Assembly: GCA_012799605.1 (NCBI GenBank)
Contig: JAAZKX010000048.1
Span: 1-64,000, forward strand
Source of the DNA: Bacillota bacterium
GTDB lineage: Bacteria; Bacillota; DTU030; DUMP01
Direction: 5' to 3'
Length of the DNA stretch: 64,000 bases
Numbering within the stretch: the stretch's first letter is position 1; every line of letters starts with the position of its first letter. The notes under the pieces are model-generated. The model ran no database searches and was not told the DNA's origin. It worked only from the letters and a program-made list of their open reading frames with translations. Of this stretch, positions 1 through 9,007 are shown one piece after another. The translations under genes and the position numbers were made by a program.

Positions 1-75
1 CTTCCGATCAAGCCGCTAACACCGGCGGAGCTAAAAGAGCTGGAACGAATTCTTACTGAAGGCTATTTCATCTAG
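1..75 (+). CDS. C-terminal tail of an unidentified protein (5' end outside window)
   Basis: The first 75 bases read openly in frame 1 and end in TAG, encoding a 24-residue charged helical tail that finishes GYFI. A strong intrinsic terminator follows within 15 bases, which supports this being the true end of a gene running into the window. The fragment is too short to assign to a family. Confidence 0.6.
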   Translation, partial: LPIKPLTPAELKELERILTEGYFI

Positions 76-84
76 GTTAGTTGT

Positions 85-123
85 AATCCGGGGGCACCCT
101 AAAACGGTACCTCCGGATTTTTT
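85..123 (+). terminator. Intrinsic terminator after the truncated first gene
   Basis: AATCCGG and CCGGATT form the base of a 14-pair stem with one mismatch, closed by a short A-rich loop and followed by a run of T. It separates the partial gene from murI. Confidence 0.85.
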
Positions 124-280
124 AAAGCCGGGCTGGAAAGGAATGCCAGACGCAAAAAGTCAGTGATTGATCAGGTCCCGAATGCTATAATCTAGTAGGT
201 GCATTAATGCCAACCGGTTGGGTTTTTACCGAAACCGCGGCGCCCTAATGGGGCAGAAAGGTAGGATGGAGGGGAATCAG

Positions 281-1069
281 ATGGTGACTATCGGGCTTTT
301 TGATTCCGGTTTTGGTGGGCTTACAGTAGTACGGGAGCTGAACAAACAACTTCCAGGGGCCGGGGTAGAATTTTATGGGGATAATGGCCGGGCTCCTTAC
401 GGGCCGCTATCGCGGGAGCAAATTACTGGCTATGTGCGGCAAATACTAGATTTTCTGAGCAATAAAAACATAGATGCTGCTATTATGGCCTGCAATACGG
501 CAACTGCAGCTGCCTTTGACCGGGTTAAGGACAAATATTCTTTCCCATTACTGGGCGTAATAGAACCGGGAATAAAAGGTGCACTAGCTGCTACCCGCAC
601 TAAAAAAATAGGTGTAGTCGCGACCCAATTTACGATCAAAAGCGGAGCACATAAACTGGGAATCCAGTCTCTAGATCCGGCGGTAGAAGTTATCGGCCAG
701 GCCTGCCCCCAAATCACCCAGCTGGTGGAGTCAGGGTTGACCGCCGGGCCCGAAGTAGATAAAGCGGTAAGCGGCTATCTGGGCAAATTCGAAGGTAGCG
801 GAATCGATACTCTTGTTCTTGGCTGCACCCATTATCCGGTATTGCTGGATCCGATCAAGCGCTATTTGGCTGACGGCGTTACTATTGTCGATCCGGCAGT
901 GGGAACAGTAGCCGAGCTAAAAGAACTGATCGGGAGCAAGGTAGCGAATGCCGGCAGTGTTATTCCGACTTACAATTTTTATACCAGTGGTGATCCACAT
1001 TTGTTTGCAAGAGTTGGTTCGGCGATCCTAGGCTGGCCGATTGAGCGGGTACAGAAAGTAGTCCTGTAA
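281..1069 (+). CDS. murI: Glutamate racemase MurI
   Basis: Converts L-glutamate to the D-glutamate needed for peptidoglycan stem peptides, in the cytoplasm and without cofactor. The 262-residue product has the family length. It carries the N-terminal IGLFDSGFGGLTV motif and both catalytic cysteines in their contexts, ACNTAT (Cys71) and GCTHYP (Cys182). The ATG at 281 is chosen because GGAGGGG lies seven bases upstream and the core starts three residues later; reading could extend in frame to a TTG at 218, but that adds an unusual tail. One detail is odd: the usual DxAR-PYG segment reads DNGRAPYG, with Gly for Ala. The gene stands alone between terminators. Confidence 0.96.
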   Translation: MVTIGLFDSGFGGLTVVRELNKQLPGAGVEFYGDNGRAPYGPLSREQITGYVRQILDFLSNKNIDAAIMACNTATAAAFDRVKDKYSFPLLGVIEPGIKGALAATRTKKIGVVATQFTIKSGAHKLGIQSLDPAVEVIGQACPQITQLVESGLTAGPEVDKAVSGYLGKFEGSGIDTLVLGCTHYPVLLDPIKRYLADGVTIVDPAVGTVAELKELIGSKVANAGSVIPTYNFYTSGDPHLFARVGSAILGWPIERVQKVVL

Positions 1070-1132
1070 TTTATCCCAGTTCTGATAAGAAAGTTCGTTG
1101 CCCCAAGAACTACAAAAACATAATGAATTATA

Positions 1133-1161
1133 ATGACAAAACCGAAAATTGGCAATATAAT
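1133..1161 (+). promoter_or_regulatory. Sigma-A promoter for the truncated GntR gene
   Basis: ATGACA (5 of 6 to TTGACA) is followed by a 17-base spacer and a perfect TATAAT, 45 bases before the GTG start at 1206. The spacing and match make this a strong candidate and imply the shortened gene is still transcribed. Confidence 0.7.
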
Positions 1162-1205
1162 GAACCGGGGGATAAAACTCCCTATCAAAGCAACGGGGAG
1201 GAACC

Positions 1206-1565
1206 GTGGTGAAAAGACGGCTGCTCTTAATGCCTTTGCGGGAGCGACTATACATGGCCTTGAAGAATGATATTTTGTTGAACAGGTACGAACCGGGTGC
1301 GGAACTGCGGATTGAAAAGTTAGCCCAAAAATACGGTGTCAGCACCACGCCGGTTCGCGAAGCTTTGGTGCGACTGGAAGGGGACGGGTTGAATGTTGGC
1401 GGACCTAAGCCTGAAACGGTAAGGTGCGTTATTGAAGAACAGCTTGAAATACTGGCTGCTGCCTTGAAGCAAAATGAAGAAAAGACGGCCGCGGCTATCC
1501 GCCGGCACCTGATCAAAGCTGAAGCCAGAGCCTTAAAGTCACTCGAAGATAAATTGACCGCCTAG
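1206..1565 (+). CDS. GntR/FadR-type regulator with most of the ligand domain deleted
   Basis: The 119-residue product begins with a clear GntR winged helix (residues about 8-60, including YGVSTTPVREALVRLEGDGL). It then jumps at about residue 62 directly to what looks like the last helix of an FCD ligand domain (about 72-115, ending RRHLIKAEARAL). A normal FCD regulator has about 220 residues, so roughly 100 are missing while the frame stays open. The gene has a strong GGGGAG ribosome site, a GTG start, a good promoter and its own terminator. It could be a decaying gene that happens to stay in frame or a functional mini-regulator able to bind DNA without sensing a ligand. Its target is unknown. 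Confidence 0.75.
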   Translation: MVKRRLLLMPLRERLYMALKNDILLNRYEPGAELRIEKLAQKYGVSTTPVREALVRLEGDGLNVGGPKPETVRCVIEEQLEILAAALKQNEEKTAAAIRRHLIKAEARALKSLEDKLTA

Positions 1566-1591
1566 GCAAGTTTCTTTATTGGAACACTAGC

Positions 1592-1626
1592 AACCCGGGT
1601 TAAAATACCCCGGGTTTTCTTTTATT
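1592..1626 (+). terminator. Intrinsic terminator after the GntR fragment
   Basis: AACCCGGG and CCCGGGTT pair around a short A/T-rich loop and are followed by TTTTCTTTTATTTC. It separates the GntR fragment from addB. Confidence 0.8.
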
Positions 1627-1730
1627 TCTTTTATCGGTTAGCTGTTGGAGGTAAACAGGGAACAGCTCCCTTGCTGTCGAATGATGGTTAGTGGTTACAA
1701 GCGTTTAAACAGGATCGGAGGGTGTTACCT

Positions 1731-4700
1731 GTGGCCGCCAAGTTGCGTTTTATATTTGGCCGGGCTGGGACCGGGAAGACACATACTTGTTTGACAGAGA
1801 TCAAAAATGTTATTAGCTCGGAAGGCGAAGAGGGGCCAGCATTGATTTTGCTTGTCCCAGAACAGGCGGCATTCCAAATGGAATATGAATTATATACAAG
1901 TCTGCCCCGGCCAGCTACCGCCCGGGCCCAGGTGCTAAGTTTCCGGCGTCTGGCCCACCGAGTGCTGTCACAGACCGGCGGTGCGGCGCGGCCCTGGTTA
2001 GGTGAGCTGGGAAAGCGAATGGTGCTGCGCTCGCTGATTCAAAAACACCGCGATGAATTGGTTTTGTTTGGCCGCTGTGCTGGTACGCCCGGGTTTACCG
2101 ACCGGTTAGCTCATTCTTTAGCCGAACTTAAAATCTATAATATCTCACCAGAGAAATTGCTCCAGCAGGCCGAGCAGCTGACCCAATTGGGAAAAGATGT
2201 GCCTTTGGCCGGCAAACTTCACGATTTAGCCCTAATATATGCTAATCTTGAAGAATTTCTGGCTGGCCGGTTTACCGATCCGGAAGGATATCTTGCCCTT
2301 TTGGCCACCAAGCTGGATCAGGCTGCACTTGTTCAACAAGCCCGGATATGGGTTGACGGTTTCGCCGGCTTTACGCCCCAAGAATTTGAAGTTTTGGCGG
2401 GCCTGATGAAAACTGCAGCTGAGATCAATATTACCTTGTGTCTGACTGCTCAGGAATTGCTGCAGTCGAGAAAGGACACTGATCTTTTTAACCGCCCCCG
2501 GGAGACTTATGAAAAACTGCTAGCATTAGCTGTTTCCTCTGAGGTAAAATTAGCCGTCCCGGTAGTGTTAGATGCCAAAACCGATACACCGTTTCGGTTT
2601 AGTAGCTCAGCGGAATTGGCTTATTTGGAGCGTTTTTTCTTTACCTACCCTACCCGGGCCTGGAGCCAGCAGCTGTCGGATATTGTAGAAGTCGCGGCCG
2701 CCAACCGGCGGGTGGAAGTTGAGGCAGTAGCCCGAGAAATTGTGCATTTGGTCCGCCAACGGGGCTGGCGCTGGCGGGATATGGTATTGGTTGTACGTGA
2801 TTTGGAGCTGTATCATGATCTGATAGCGACCGTTTTTACCGACCATAGGATTCCTACTTTTATTGACCGTAAAAGGCCGGTATTACATCATCCGTTAGTC
2901 CGGTTGGTTTTGGCTATTTGGGAGATAATTGACAGCCGCTGGTCGCCTGATCCTGTTTTTCGCTGTCTTAGAACTGATTTGCTGCCATTATCGCGATCGG
3001 ACGTGGATTGTTTAGAAAACTATGTGCTCGCCTACGGTATCCGGGGGCAAACCTGGCTGCGCAAAGCAAGCTGGGATTTTCACTGCGGCCGGGAACATGG
3101 GAAATGGCCCCAGGTGGATGAGCTCCGGTGGCAGATAGTCTCTTGGCTACGGCCGGTAATCGAGGCCTGCCAGCAGCCGAACCCGACTGGAATCAGCCTG
3201 ACTACAGCTTTATGGTCCTGCCTTGAACAGCTGGAACTGGAGAAAAAACTTTCTGCTTGGGCTGACGAGGCTGCGGCAGCCGGAGATTGGGAATCAGCCC
3301 AGGAACATAGACAGTTATGGACCAATTTGTTAAAGCTTCTGGATGAATTGGTGATTGGTCTGGGAGATACAGTCCTTACACCGGCCGAATACTTTGAAAT
3401 ATTGGCCAGCGGCCTGGAAGGGTTGCAATTGGGGTTGATTCCTCCTACCTTAGACCGGGTGTTGGTAGGATCGCTGGAGCGGTCCCGGCATCCAAATGCA
3501 CGGGGTGCCTTTGTGCTGGGGGTAAATGAAGGCGTGCTACCGGGCTATGTGCGCGAGGACGCGGTGTTTAGCGATCGTGAGCGGGAGGATCTGGCGGCGG
3601 CCGGTATCGAACTGGCCCCGACAAGCAGAACTGACCAGTTGCATGAGCGCTATCTTACTTATATTGCTCTCACCCGGGCCAGTGAATATTTGTGGATCAG
3701 CTATCCGTTAGCCGATGCCGAAGGCAAAGGCTTGGCACCATCGCGAGTGGTGACCCGCTTGCGGGAATTGTTCCCTGCCTTACCGCAAAGATATGTAGGG
3801 ACTGAACCTGCCGGTGTTATAACAGAGGATTTGAAGTTGTTAACAAACCCGGCTCAAGCGGCCAAACATTTAGTTTCCCAGTTGCGGCGGGCTCAAGCCG
3901 GGCAGACTCTAAATCCAATATGGGTGGCAGTACAACAGTATCTTTGCTCCCAGCCGGAATTAGTTTCTTTGTTTCAACAGGCTATACTCGGTTTAAAGCA
4001 CAAAAACCAGGTTCAACCTTTAGCGCCGGCGGTGGCCAAATCCCTCTATGGCCGCCAGCCGCGCATCAGCGTGACTAGATTGGAGCAATTTGCCGCCTGT
4101 CCGTTTAAACATTTTGCTTATTACGGCCTAAGGTTGAGGACACGAACAGAATATGGGCTCGATTTACCCTCTCTGGGCATGTTTACTCATGCAATTCTTA
4201 ACCGTGTGACCCAGCGCTTGCTGGCGCAAAAGCGTGGTTTCGATGAACTCAATGCCAGTGAGGCAGCGCAGTTGGTGCAAGCGGAAATAGAAAATTTGAC
4301 GCCTAGCTTTAGTGCCGGGGTTTTCACATCATCGCCGCGTTATGCCTATCTATCCGATCGCCTTGGCCGCATTATTACTACCGCCGTTAAGATGATGGGA
4401 AAACAGGCCGAGCGGGGACAGCTTAAACCGTGGTTGGCTGAAGCTAAATTTGGTTTCGATGCTGATGCTGTCTTACCGGGGCTAAAAGTTCGGTTAGCCG
4501 ATGGAACGGACCTTGCGCTAACCGGGCAAATCGACCGAATTGACATCGCGCGTAGCGGGGATGAGCTTTATTTTACGATCATTGATTATAAAAGTCGACC
4601 CCAGAATCTGACTATGGCTGAAATCTATTTTGGCTTATCGCTTCAGCTGCTGATATATCTGCTGGTGGTAAAAGCGGGGCTGGAACAGTTAGAGGAAGGA

Positions 4701-5195
4701 GAGGTTTTTCCAGCCGGTGTTTTTTACTTTGGCCTTCAAGAAGGGTTTGTATATTCATCGGGGCCGCTCGATCCAGATTCGGCTGTAACGGAACAACTAA
4801 AAAAATTTCGCCTTCGGGGTTTGGTGCACGGTGAACCGGAAATAGTGCGGCTTTTAGACCAACAAGGCGGGGGTACGGTAATTGCCCCGATTCTAACCAA
4901 AGCCGGTGGCATAAGAAAAAACAGTCCGGCGGTCAGCAAGGGGCAGCTGGAGCTATTGCTGGACTTTGTCGCCTGGAAAATGAAGGAGCTGGGATTGAGA
5001 GTTTTAAATGGGGAGGTTCAAGTGGCCCCATACAAGCTGGCCGGTAATACAGCCTGTGACTGGTGTGATTTTGCCGCTGTATGCCAATTTGATCCGGTTC
5101 TAGCGGACAATGCTTATCGAATACTGCCAGGACTTGCAGAAAAGGAAATCTGGCAGATTTATGGTGAAAGGAGCAACAAAAATGAGCAGGCCTGA
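1731..5195 (+). CDS. addB: ATP-dependent helicase/nuclease subunit B (AddB)
   Basis: Subunit B of the AddAB complex that resects double-strand breaks for RecA loading in Firmicutes. The product is 1154 residues, close to the 1166 of B. subtilis. It shows an N-terminal Walker A GRAGTGKT (about residues 9-16) and the C-terminal RecB-family nuclease centre around IIDYKSR. It also has four cysteines placed like the 4Fe-4S ligands of AddB: Cys790 in ACPFKHF and Cys1109, 1112 and 1118 in CDWCDFAAVC. The GTG at 1731 is preferred because GGAGG lies nine bases upstream; a GTG at 1722 sits on the ribosome site itself. The 3' end overlaps addA by 14 bases, which suggests translational coupling. Confidence 0.96.
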   Translation: MAAKLRFIFGRAGTGKTHTCLTEIKNVISSEGEEGPALILLVPEQAAFQMEYELYTSLPRPATARAQVLSFRRLAHRVLSQTGGAARPWLGELGKRMVLRSLIQKHRDELVLFGRCAGTPGFTDRLAHSLAELKIYNISPEKLLQQAEQLTQLGKDVPLAGKLHDLALIYANLEEFLAGRFTDPEGYLALLATKLDQAALVQQARIWVDGFAGFTPQEFEVLAGLMKTAAEINITLCLTAQELLQSRKDTDLFNRPRETYEKLLALAVSSEVKLAVPVVLDAKTDTPFRFSSSAELAYLERFFFTYPTRAWSQQLSDIVEVAAANRRVEVEAVAREIVHLVRQRGWRWRDMVLVVRDLELYHDLIATVFTDHRIPTFIDRKRPVLHHPLVRLVLAIWEIIDSRWSPDPVFRCLRTDLLPLSRSDVDCLENYVLAYGIRGQTWLRKASWDFHCGREHGKWPQVDELRWQIVSWLRPVIEACQQPNPTGISLTTALWSCLEQLELEKKLSAWADEAAAAGDWESAQEHRQLWTNLLKLLDELVIGLGDTVLTPAEYFEILASGLEGLQLGLIPPTLDRVLVGSLERSRHPNARGAFVLGVNEGVLPGYVREDAVFSDREREDLAAAGIELAPTSRTDQLHERYLTYIALTRASEYLWISYPLADAEGKGLAPSRVVTRLRELFPALPQRYVGTEPAGVITEDLKLLTNPAQAAKHLVSQLRRAQAGQTLNPIWVAVQQYLCSQPELVSLFQQAILGLKHKNQVQPLAPAVAKSLYGRQPRISVTRLEQFAACPFKHFAYYGLRLRTRTEYGLDLPSLGMFTHAILNRVTQRLLAQKRGFDELNASEAAQLVQAEIENLTPSFSAGVFTSSPRYAYLSDRLGRIITTAVKMMGKQAERGQLKPWLAEAKFGFDADAVLPGLKVRLADGTDLALTGQIDRIDIARSGDELYFTIIDYKSRPQNLTMAEIYFGLSLQLLIYLLVVKAGLEQLEEGEVFPAGVFYFGLQEGFVYSSGPLDPDSAVTEQLKKFRLRGLVHGEPEIVRLLDQQGGGTVIAPILTKAGGIRKNSPAVSKGQLELLLDFVAWKMKELGLRVLNGEVQVAPYKLAGNTACDWCDFAAVCQFDPVLADNAYRILPGLAEKEIWQIYGERSNKNEQA

Positions 5196-8100
5196 CTGGA
5201 CTGATGAACAATGGGCTGCTATCAGCGCGCCGCGGGGCAACTTGTTGGTGTCAGCAGCTGCCGGCGCCGGGAAAACTGCTGTGCTGGTAGAACGGATCAT
5301 TCGCCAAATTGTAACCAGTTCGGCGCTGGACATAGACCAGCTGCTCGTCGTTACTTTTACCGAGGCTGCAGCTACAGAAATGCGCCAACGGATAGGGGCA
5401 GCCCTGGCCCAGGCTTTAAGCGATCGGCCCGGCGATGACCATCTCTTGCGACAATTGGCCTTGCTCAATCGGGCCGACATCAGTACTATCCACTCTTTCT
5501 GCCTGAAAATAATAAGGAGGTATTTTTACTTACTCGACTTAGACCCGGCCTTTAGGGTAACCGATGAAACGGAAGCTGGTTTGATCCTGCGGGAGGTTTT
5601 GGATGATTTATGGGAGGATATGTACGCCGATCAAGGAGCAGCGGGGAAGGCCTTTGTTTCTTTAATTAATTATTATAGCGCCGGCCGCGATGATGAGAAA
5701 CTAAAAGAAATCATAATTACCATCTACAATTTAAGCCGAAGCCAACCTTGGCCCGAACAATGGTTAAAGGAGATCGGACACCGTTTTCGTGTTCCGGCTG
5801 CTGCTTCTTTGACTGATTTACCTTGGGCCCAACCGCTACGGGATTATGCCGTCGCCGTCTTGACGGCGGCTGAAGATGCTTTACAAGAGGCTGTGTATTA
5901 TACTTCACTAGCAAATGGGCCGGCCAAATATGAACCTTGTCTGCGGCAGGAAATTGAAGCGGTAGCTAATTTAGCTGCCAGCGCTCGAGCGGGTAGCTGG
6001 GAAGAGCTGAGGGAAGCGCTGAATTATTCGTTCCCGCGCCTGACCCCTATCCGTAAAGCGGATCAAGTGGACCCTGATCTGCAAACCTGGTGTACCAGTG
6101 CCCGTAACCGAGCCAAAAAGATTATTGCCGGTCTTAAACAAGATGTTTTTGTTCGGCCCGAGCGGGATTTGGTGTCTGAGCTAGAGCGTGTAGCCCCGGC
6201 TATGACGACTGTGGTAGGGTTGGTGCTCGAGCTAGGGCGGAGGTTTGAGGCTGCCAAACGGGCTCGAGGGCGGGTGGATTTTGCCGACTTAGAGCACTAT
6301 GCGCTTCGCATTCTACGGGCACCTGAGTCCAGATACGGGCAGGATTTACCGTCAGCTGCAGCGCATCAGTTAAAACAAGAGTATGAGGAAATATTTGTGG
6401 ACGAATACCAGGATATCAACCCGGTACAGGATGCTATTTTAAACTTAGTTTCCCGCCAGGATAAAGAACCCAATTTATTTTTGGTCGGGGATGTCAAGCA
6501 GAGCATCTATGGGTTTCGGCTGGCCGAGCCGCGGCTGTTTCTGGAGAAGTATCTGAGCTATTCGGCTGCAGCCGGAGATAAAGAGCGCAAGATAGCACTT
6601 ACAGCCAATTTTCGCAGCCGCCCGGCTGTACTTGAGGGGGTAAACTTTCTGTTTCGCCAGCTGCTTACACCCCAATTGGGCGGGCTGGATTATGATCGGG
6701 AAGCGGAACTGCGGGCTGGGGCCAAATATCCGCCGTTACCGGCTGGAACAGCTGGAGCCAGCCACAAGCTGGAAGTCCATTTGCTGGAGCGCCAGTCGGG
6801 CTCGGGGGAGAAAAAAACTGCTGATTTTCTTCCCGGAACGGCCATCGGACTGGACGATCTTACTGCCCTGGAAAAAGAGGCTTTGGTTATCGGTCACCGC
6901 ATCCAGGCCATGGTGCATGGGACAGGGGGGCAGCCGGAACCGGAATTTATGGTTTGGGATCAAAAAAGCAAATGCTACCGCCCGGTAACATACCGTGATA
7001 TTGTGATTTTGATGCGAACAGTGCACAAGCGGGCAAACTCCGTGCTAGAGGTTTTACAACAGCTGGATATTCCGGTTTATGCTGATTTGGGCACGGGTTA
7101 TTTTGCTGCACCTGAAATTCGAGTGATGGTGTCAGTACTTAAAATAATAGAAAATCCGCGTCAGGATATTCCTTTGGCGGCAGTACTGCGGTCGCCCCTT
7201 GTTGGGCTTACGGCGGCAGAGTTAGCCGAAATTCGTTTAACCGCTCCAGAGGGGGACTTTTATGAAGCTGTGAGGACTGCAGCTGCCGGCGGCGTTTCCA
7301 CATCGGGCCGGCAGAAGCTGAACCAATTTTTGAATCAGCTGCAACTGTGGCGGACTGCTGCCCGCCAGCGCAGTTTGGGCGACTTAATTTGGCAGGTTTA
7401 CCGCGATACCGATTACCTTACCTATGTAGCAGCATTGCCCGGCGGCGATCAGCGTCAGGCAAACTTGAGGGCTTTGTATGACCGCGCTTGCCAGTTCGAA
7501 ACCTACGGCCGCCCGGGTTTATCCCGGTTCATGCGCTTTTTGGAACGGTTGCAGGCTGCAGAAGGTGATTTTGGGCCGGCAAGGGCTTTGGGTGAAAATG
7601 AGAATGTAGTCCGTCTGATGAGTATTCATAAAAGTAAAGGCCTAGAATTTCCAGTTGTGTTTGTGGCTGATTTGGGCAAACAGTTTAATTTTGATGATCT
7701 TAAGGGCGAGATTTTGCTACACAAAGACATGGGTTTGGGGCCGATGGTGGTAGATATGAAACTTGGGGTAAAATATCCCAGCCTGGCCCATCGGGCTGTG
7801 CAGCTGGCCGCCCGCGAAGATATTTTGGCCGAAGAGCTGCGGATACTATATGTGGCTCTGACCCGGGCCCGGGAAAAACTTATTTTAGTAGGATCAGCGA
7901 CTGATTTGGCCCAGCAAAGCAGAATCTGGAGCGGTGCAGCCCGTCAAAAACAGAAGGCGCTGCCGCAAGGCAGCCTTATGCAAGCCCGGACTTATTTGGA
8001 TTGGCTGGGCCCGGCTTTGGCCTGCCACCAGGATGCTTATCTGTTGCGGCCGAATCAGGGTCACTATCCGGGGGTAAAAACAGATCCTTCGGCTTGGCAA

Positions 8101-8946
8101 GTATGTCTATACCGGTCCGAAGAAGAGCTCAGGCCCATTTTGGCCCAAATAGAGGCCGGGCGGGAATTAAGCCTCGATTTCCCCGAACCAAAAGAACCGC
8201 CACCGCCAGAGGTGGCTGTAGCAGTAGAAAAAGCGCTGGGGTGGCGCTACTTGTACGAGGACGCTGTTTCGCTGGCCGCGAAAGTTACTGTGAGCGAACT
8301 TAAAGGTCGGCTAGTAGAGGTGGAACCGGAGGTAAGCAGAAACTGGCCACAAACCTTCCCACCCTTGAGCCAGCGCCCCCGCTTTATCGGCGGAAAAACG
8401 ACTCTGACCGCAATGGAGCATGGCAGCGCTGTCCATCTAATTTTGGAACATTTGGATCTTACTCGGTCGCTGACTGCGACCGATATTCAACAACAAATTG
8501 AAAGGCTGGTTGCTAAGGAGTTTTTAACCGAAGATCAAGCCGAAACTGTAGATGCAAGGGCGCTGGCAGCTTTTTTCGCCAGTCCGTTAGGCCGCCGGCT
8601 CACAGCCAGGCCGGAATCAGTCCGCCGGGAAATGCCCTTCAGCCTAGTATTGCCAGCCCGTGCAGTTTATCCCGCAGCAGAGCTTTCTCCAGCTACGTCG
8701 GCAGAGCCGGTATTGGTACAGGGCATTATCGATTGTGCGGTTAAGGAAGATTGCGGCTGGTTGCTACTCGATTTCAAAACTGATCGGGTACAAGGTGCAG
8801 CCTTAGAACGCCGTTTGGAGGGCTACAAAACTCAAATCCGACTTTATGCGTGCGCATTTCAGCATCTAAGCCCCCTGCCGGTAACCGAAGCCTACCTGTA
8901 TTTTTTAACTACTGCAATTGAAGTACCAGTTCCACTAAACAGCTAA
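5182..8946 (+). CDS. addA: ATP-dependent helicase/nuclease subunit A (AddA)
   Basis: The motor and second nuclease subunit of AddAB. The 1254-residue product has the UvrD/Rep helicase signature: Walker A AAAGAGKTAVL near residue 30, motif II FVDEYQDINPVQ, and the motif VI region LRILYVALTRAREKL. A C-terminal RecB-like nuclease domain follows, with GIIDCAV and LLLDFKTD close to the end. The ATG at 5182 is chosen because AAAGGAG lies eight bases upstream and the family core SRPDWTDEQWAAI starts there; the frame is open further upstream inside addB. It ends 60 bases from the convergent MurT-like gene. Confidence 0.96.
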   Translation: MSRPDWTDEQWAAISAPRGNLLVSAAAGAGKTAVLVERIIRQIVTSSALDIDQLLVVTFTEAAATEMRQRIGAALAQALSDRPGDDHLLRQLALLNRADISTIHSFCLKIIRRYFYLLDLDPAFRVTDETEAGLILREVLDDLWEDMYADQGAAGKAFVSLINYYSAGRDDEKLKEIIITIYNLSRSQPWPEQWLKEIGHRFRVPAAASLTDLPWAQPLRDYAVAVLTAAEDALQEAVYYTSLANGPAKYEPCLRQEIEAVANLAASARAGSWEELREALNYSFPRLTPIRKADQVDPDLQTWCTSARNRAKKIIAGLKQDVFVRPERDLVSELERVAPAMTTVVGLVLELGRRFEAAKRARGRVDFADLEHYALRILRAPESRYGQDLPSAAAHQLKQEYEEIFVDEYQDINPVQDAILNLVSRQDKEPNLFLVGDVKQSIYGFRLAEPRLFLEKYLSYSAAAGDKERKIALTANFRSRPAVLEGVNFLFRQLLTPQLGGLDYDREAELRAGAKYPPLPAGTAGASHKLEVHLLERQSGSGEKKTADFLPGTAIGLDDLTALEKEALVIGHRIQAMVHGTGGQPEPEFMVWDQKSKCYRPVTYRDIVILMRTVHKRANSVLEVLQQLDIPVYADLGTGYFAAPEIRVMVSVLKIIENPRQDIPLAAVLRSPLVGLTAAELAEIRLTAPEGDFYEAVRTAAAGGVSTSGRQKLNQFLNQLQLWRTAARQRSLGDLIWQVYRDTDYLTYVAALPGGDQRQANLRALYDRACQFETYGRPGLSRFMRFLERLQAAEGDFGPARALGENENVVRLMSIHKSKGLEFPVVFVADLGKQFNFDDLKGEILLHKDMGLGPMVVDMKLGVKYPSLAHRAVQLAAREDILAEELRILYVALTRAREKLILVGSATDLAQQSRIWSGAARQKQKALPQGSLMQARTYLDWLGPALACHQDAYLLRPNQGHYPGVKTDPSAWQVCLYRSEEELRPILAQIEAGRELSLDFPEPKEPPPPEVAVAVEKALGWRYLYEDAVSLAAKVTVSELKGRLVEVEPEVSRNWPQTFPPLSQRPRFIGGKTTLTAMEHGSAVHLILEHLDLTRSLTATDIQQQIERLVAKEFLTEDQAETVDARALAAFFASPLGRRLTARPESVRREMPFSLVLPARAVYPAAELSPATSAEPVLVQGIIDCAVKEDCGWLLLDFKTDRVQGAALERRLEGYKTQIRLYACAFQHLSPLPVTEAYLYFLTTAIEVPVPLNS

Positions 8947-8991
8947 GTGCAAACCCTGTGGGCAACTAAAAAAGGTGTCTAACAGGCGTCT

Positions 8992-9007
8992 GTTGTTTAA
9001 TAACAAC
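8992..9007 (-). terminator. Small hairpin between convergent addA and the MurT-like gene
   Basis: GTTGTT and AACAAC pair around a TAAT loop, immediately at the stop codon of the minus-strand gene. The stem is short and AT-rich with no clear T run, so termination activity is uncertain. Confidence 0.3.
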
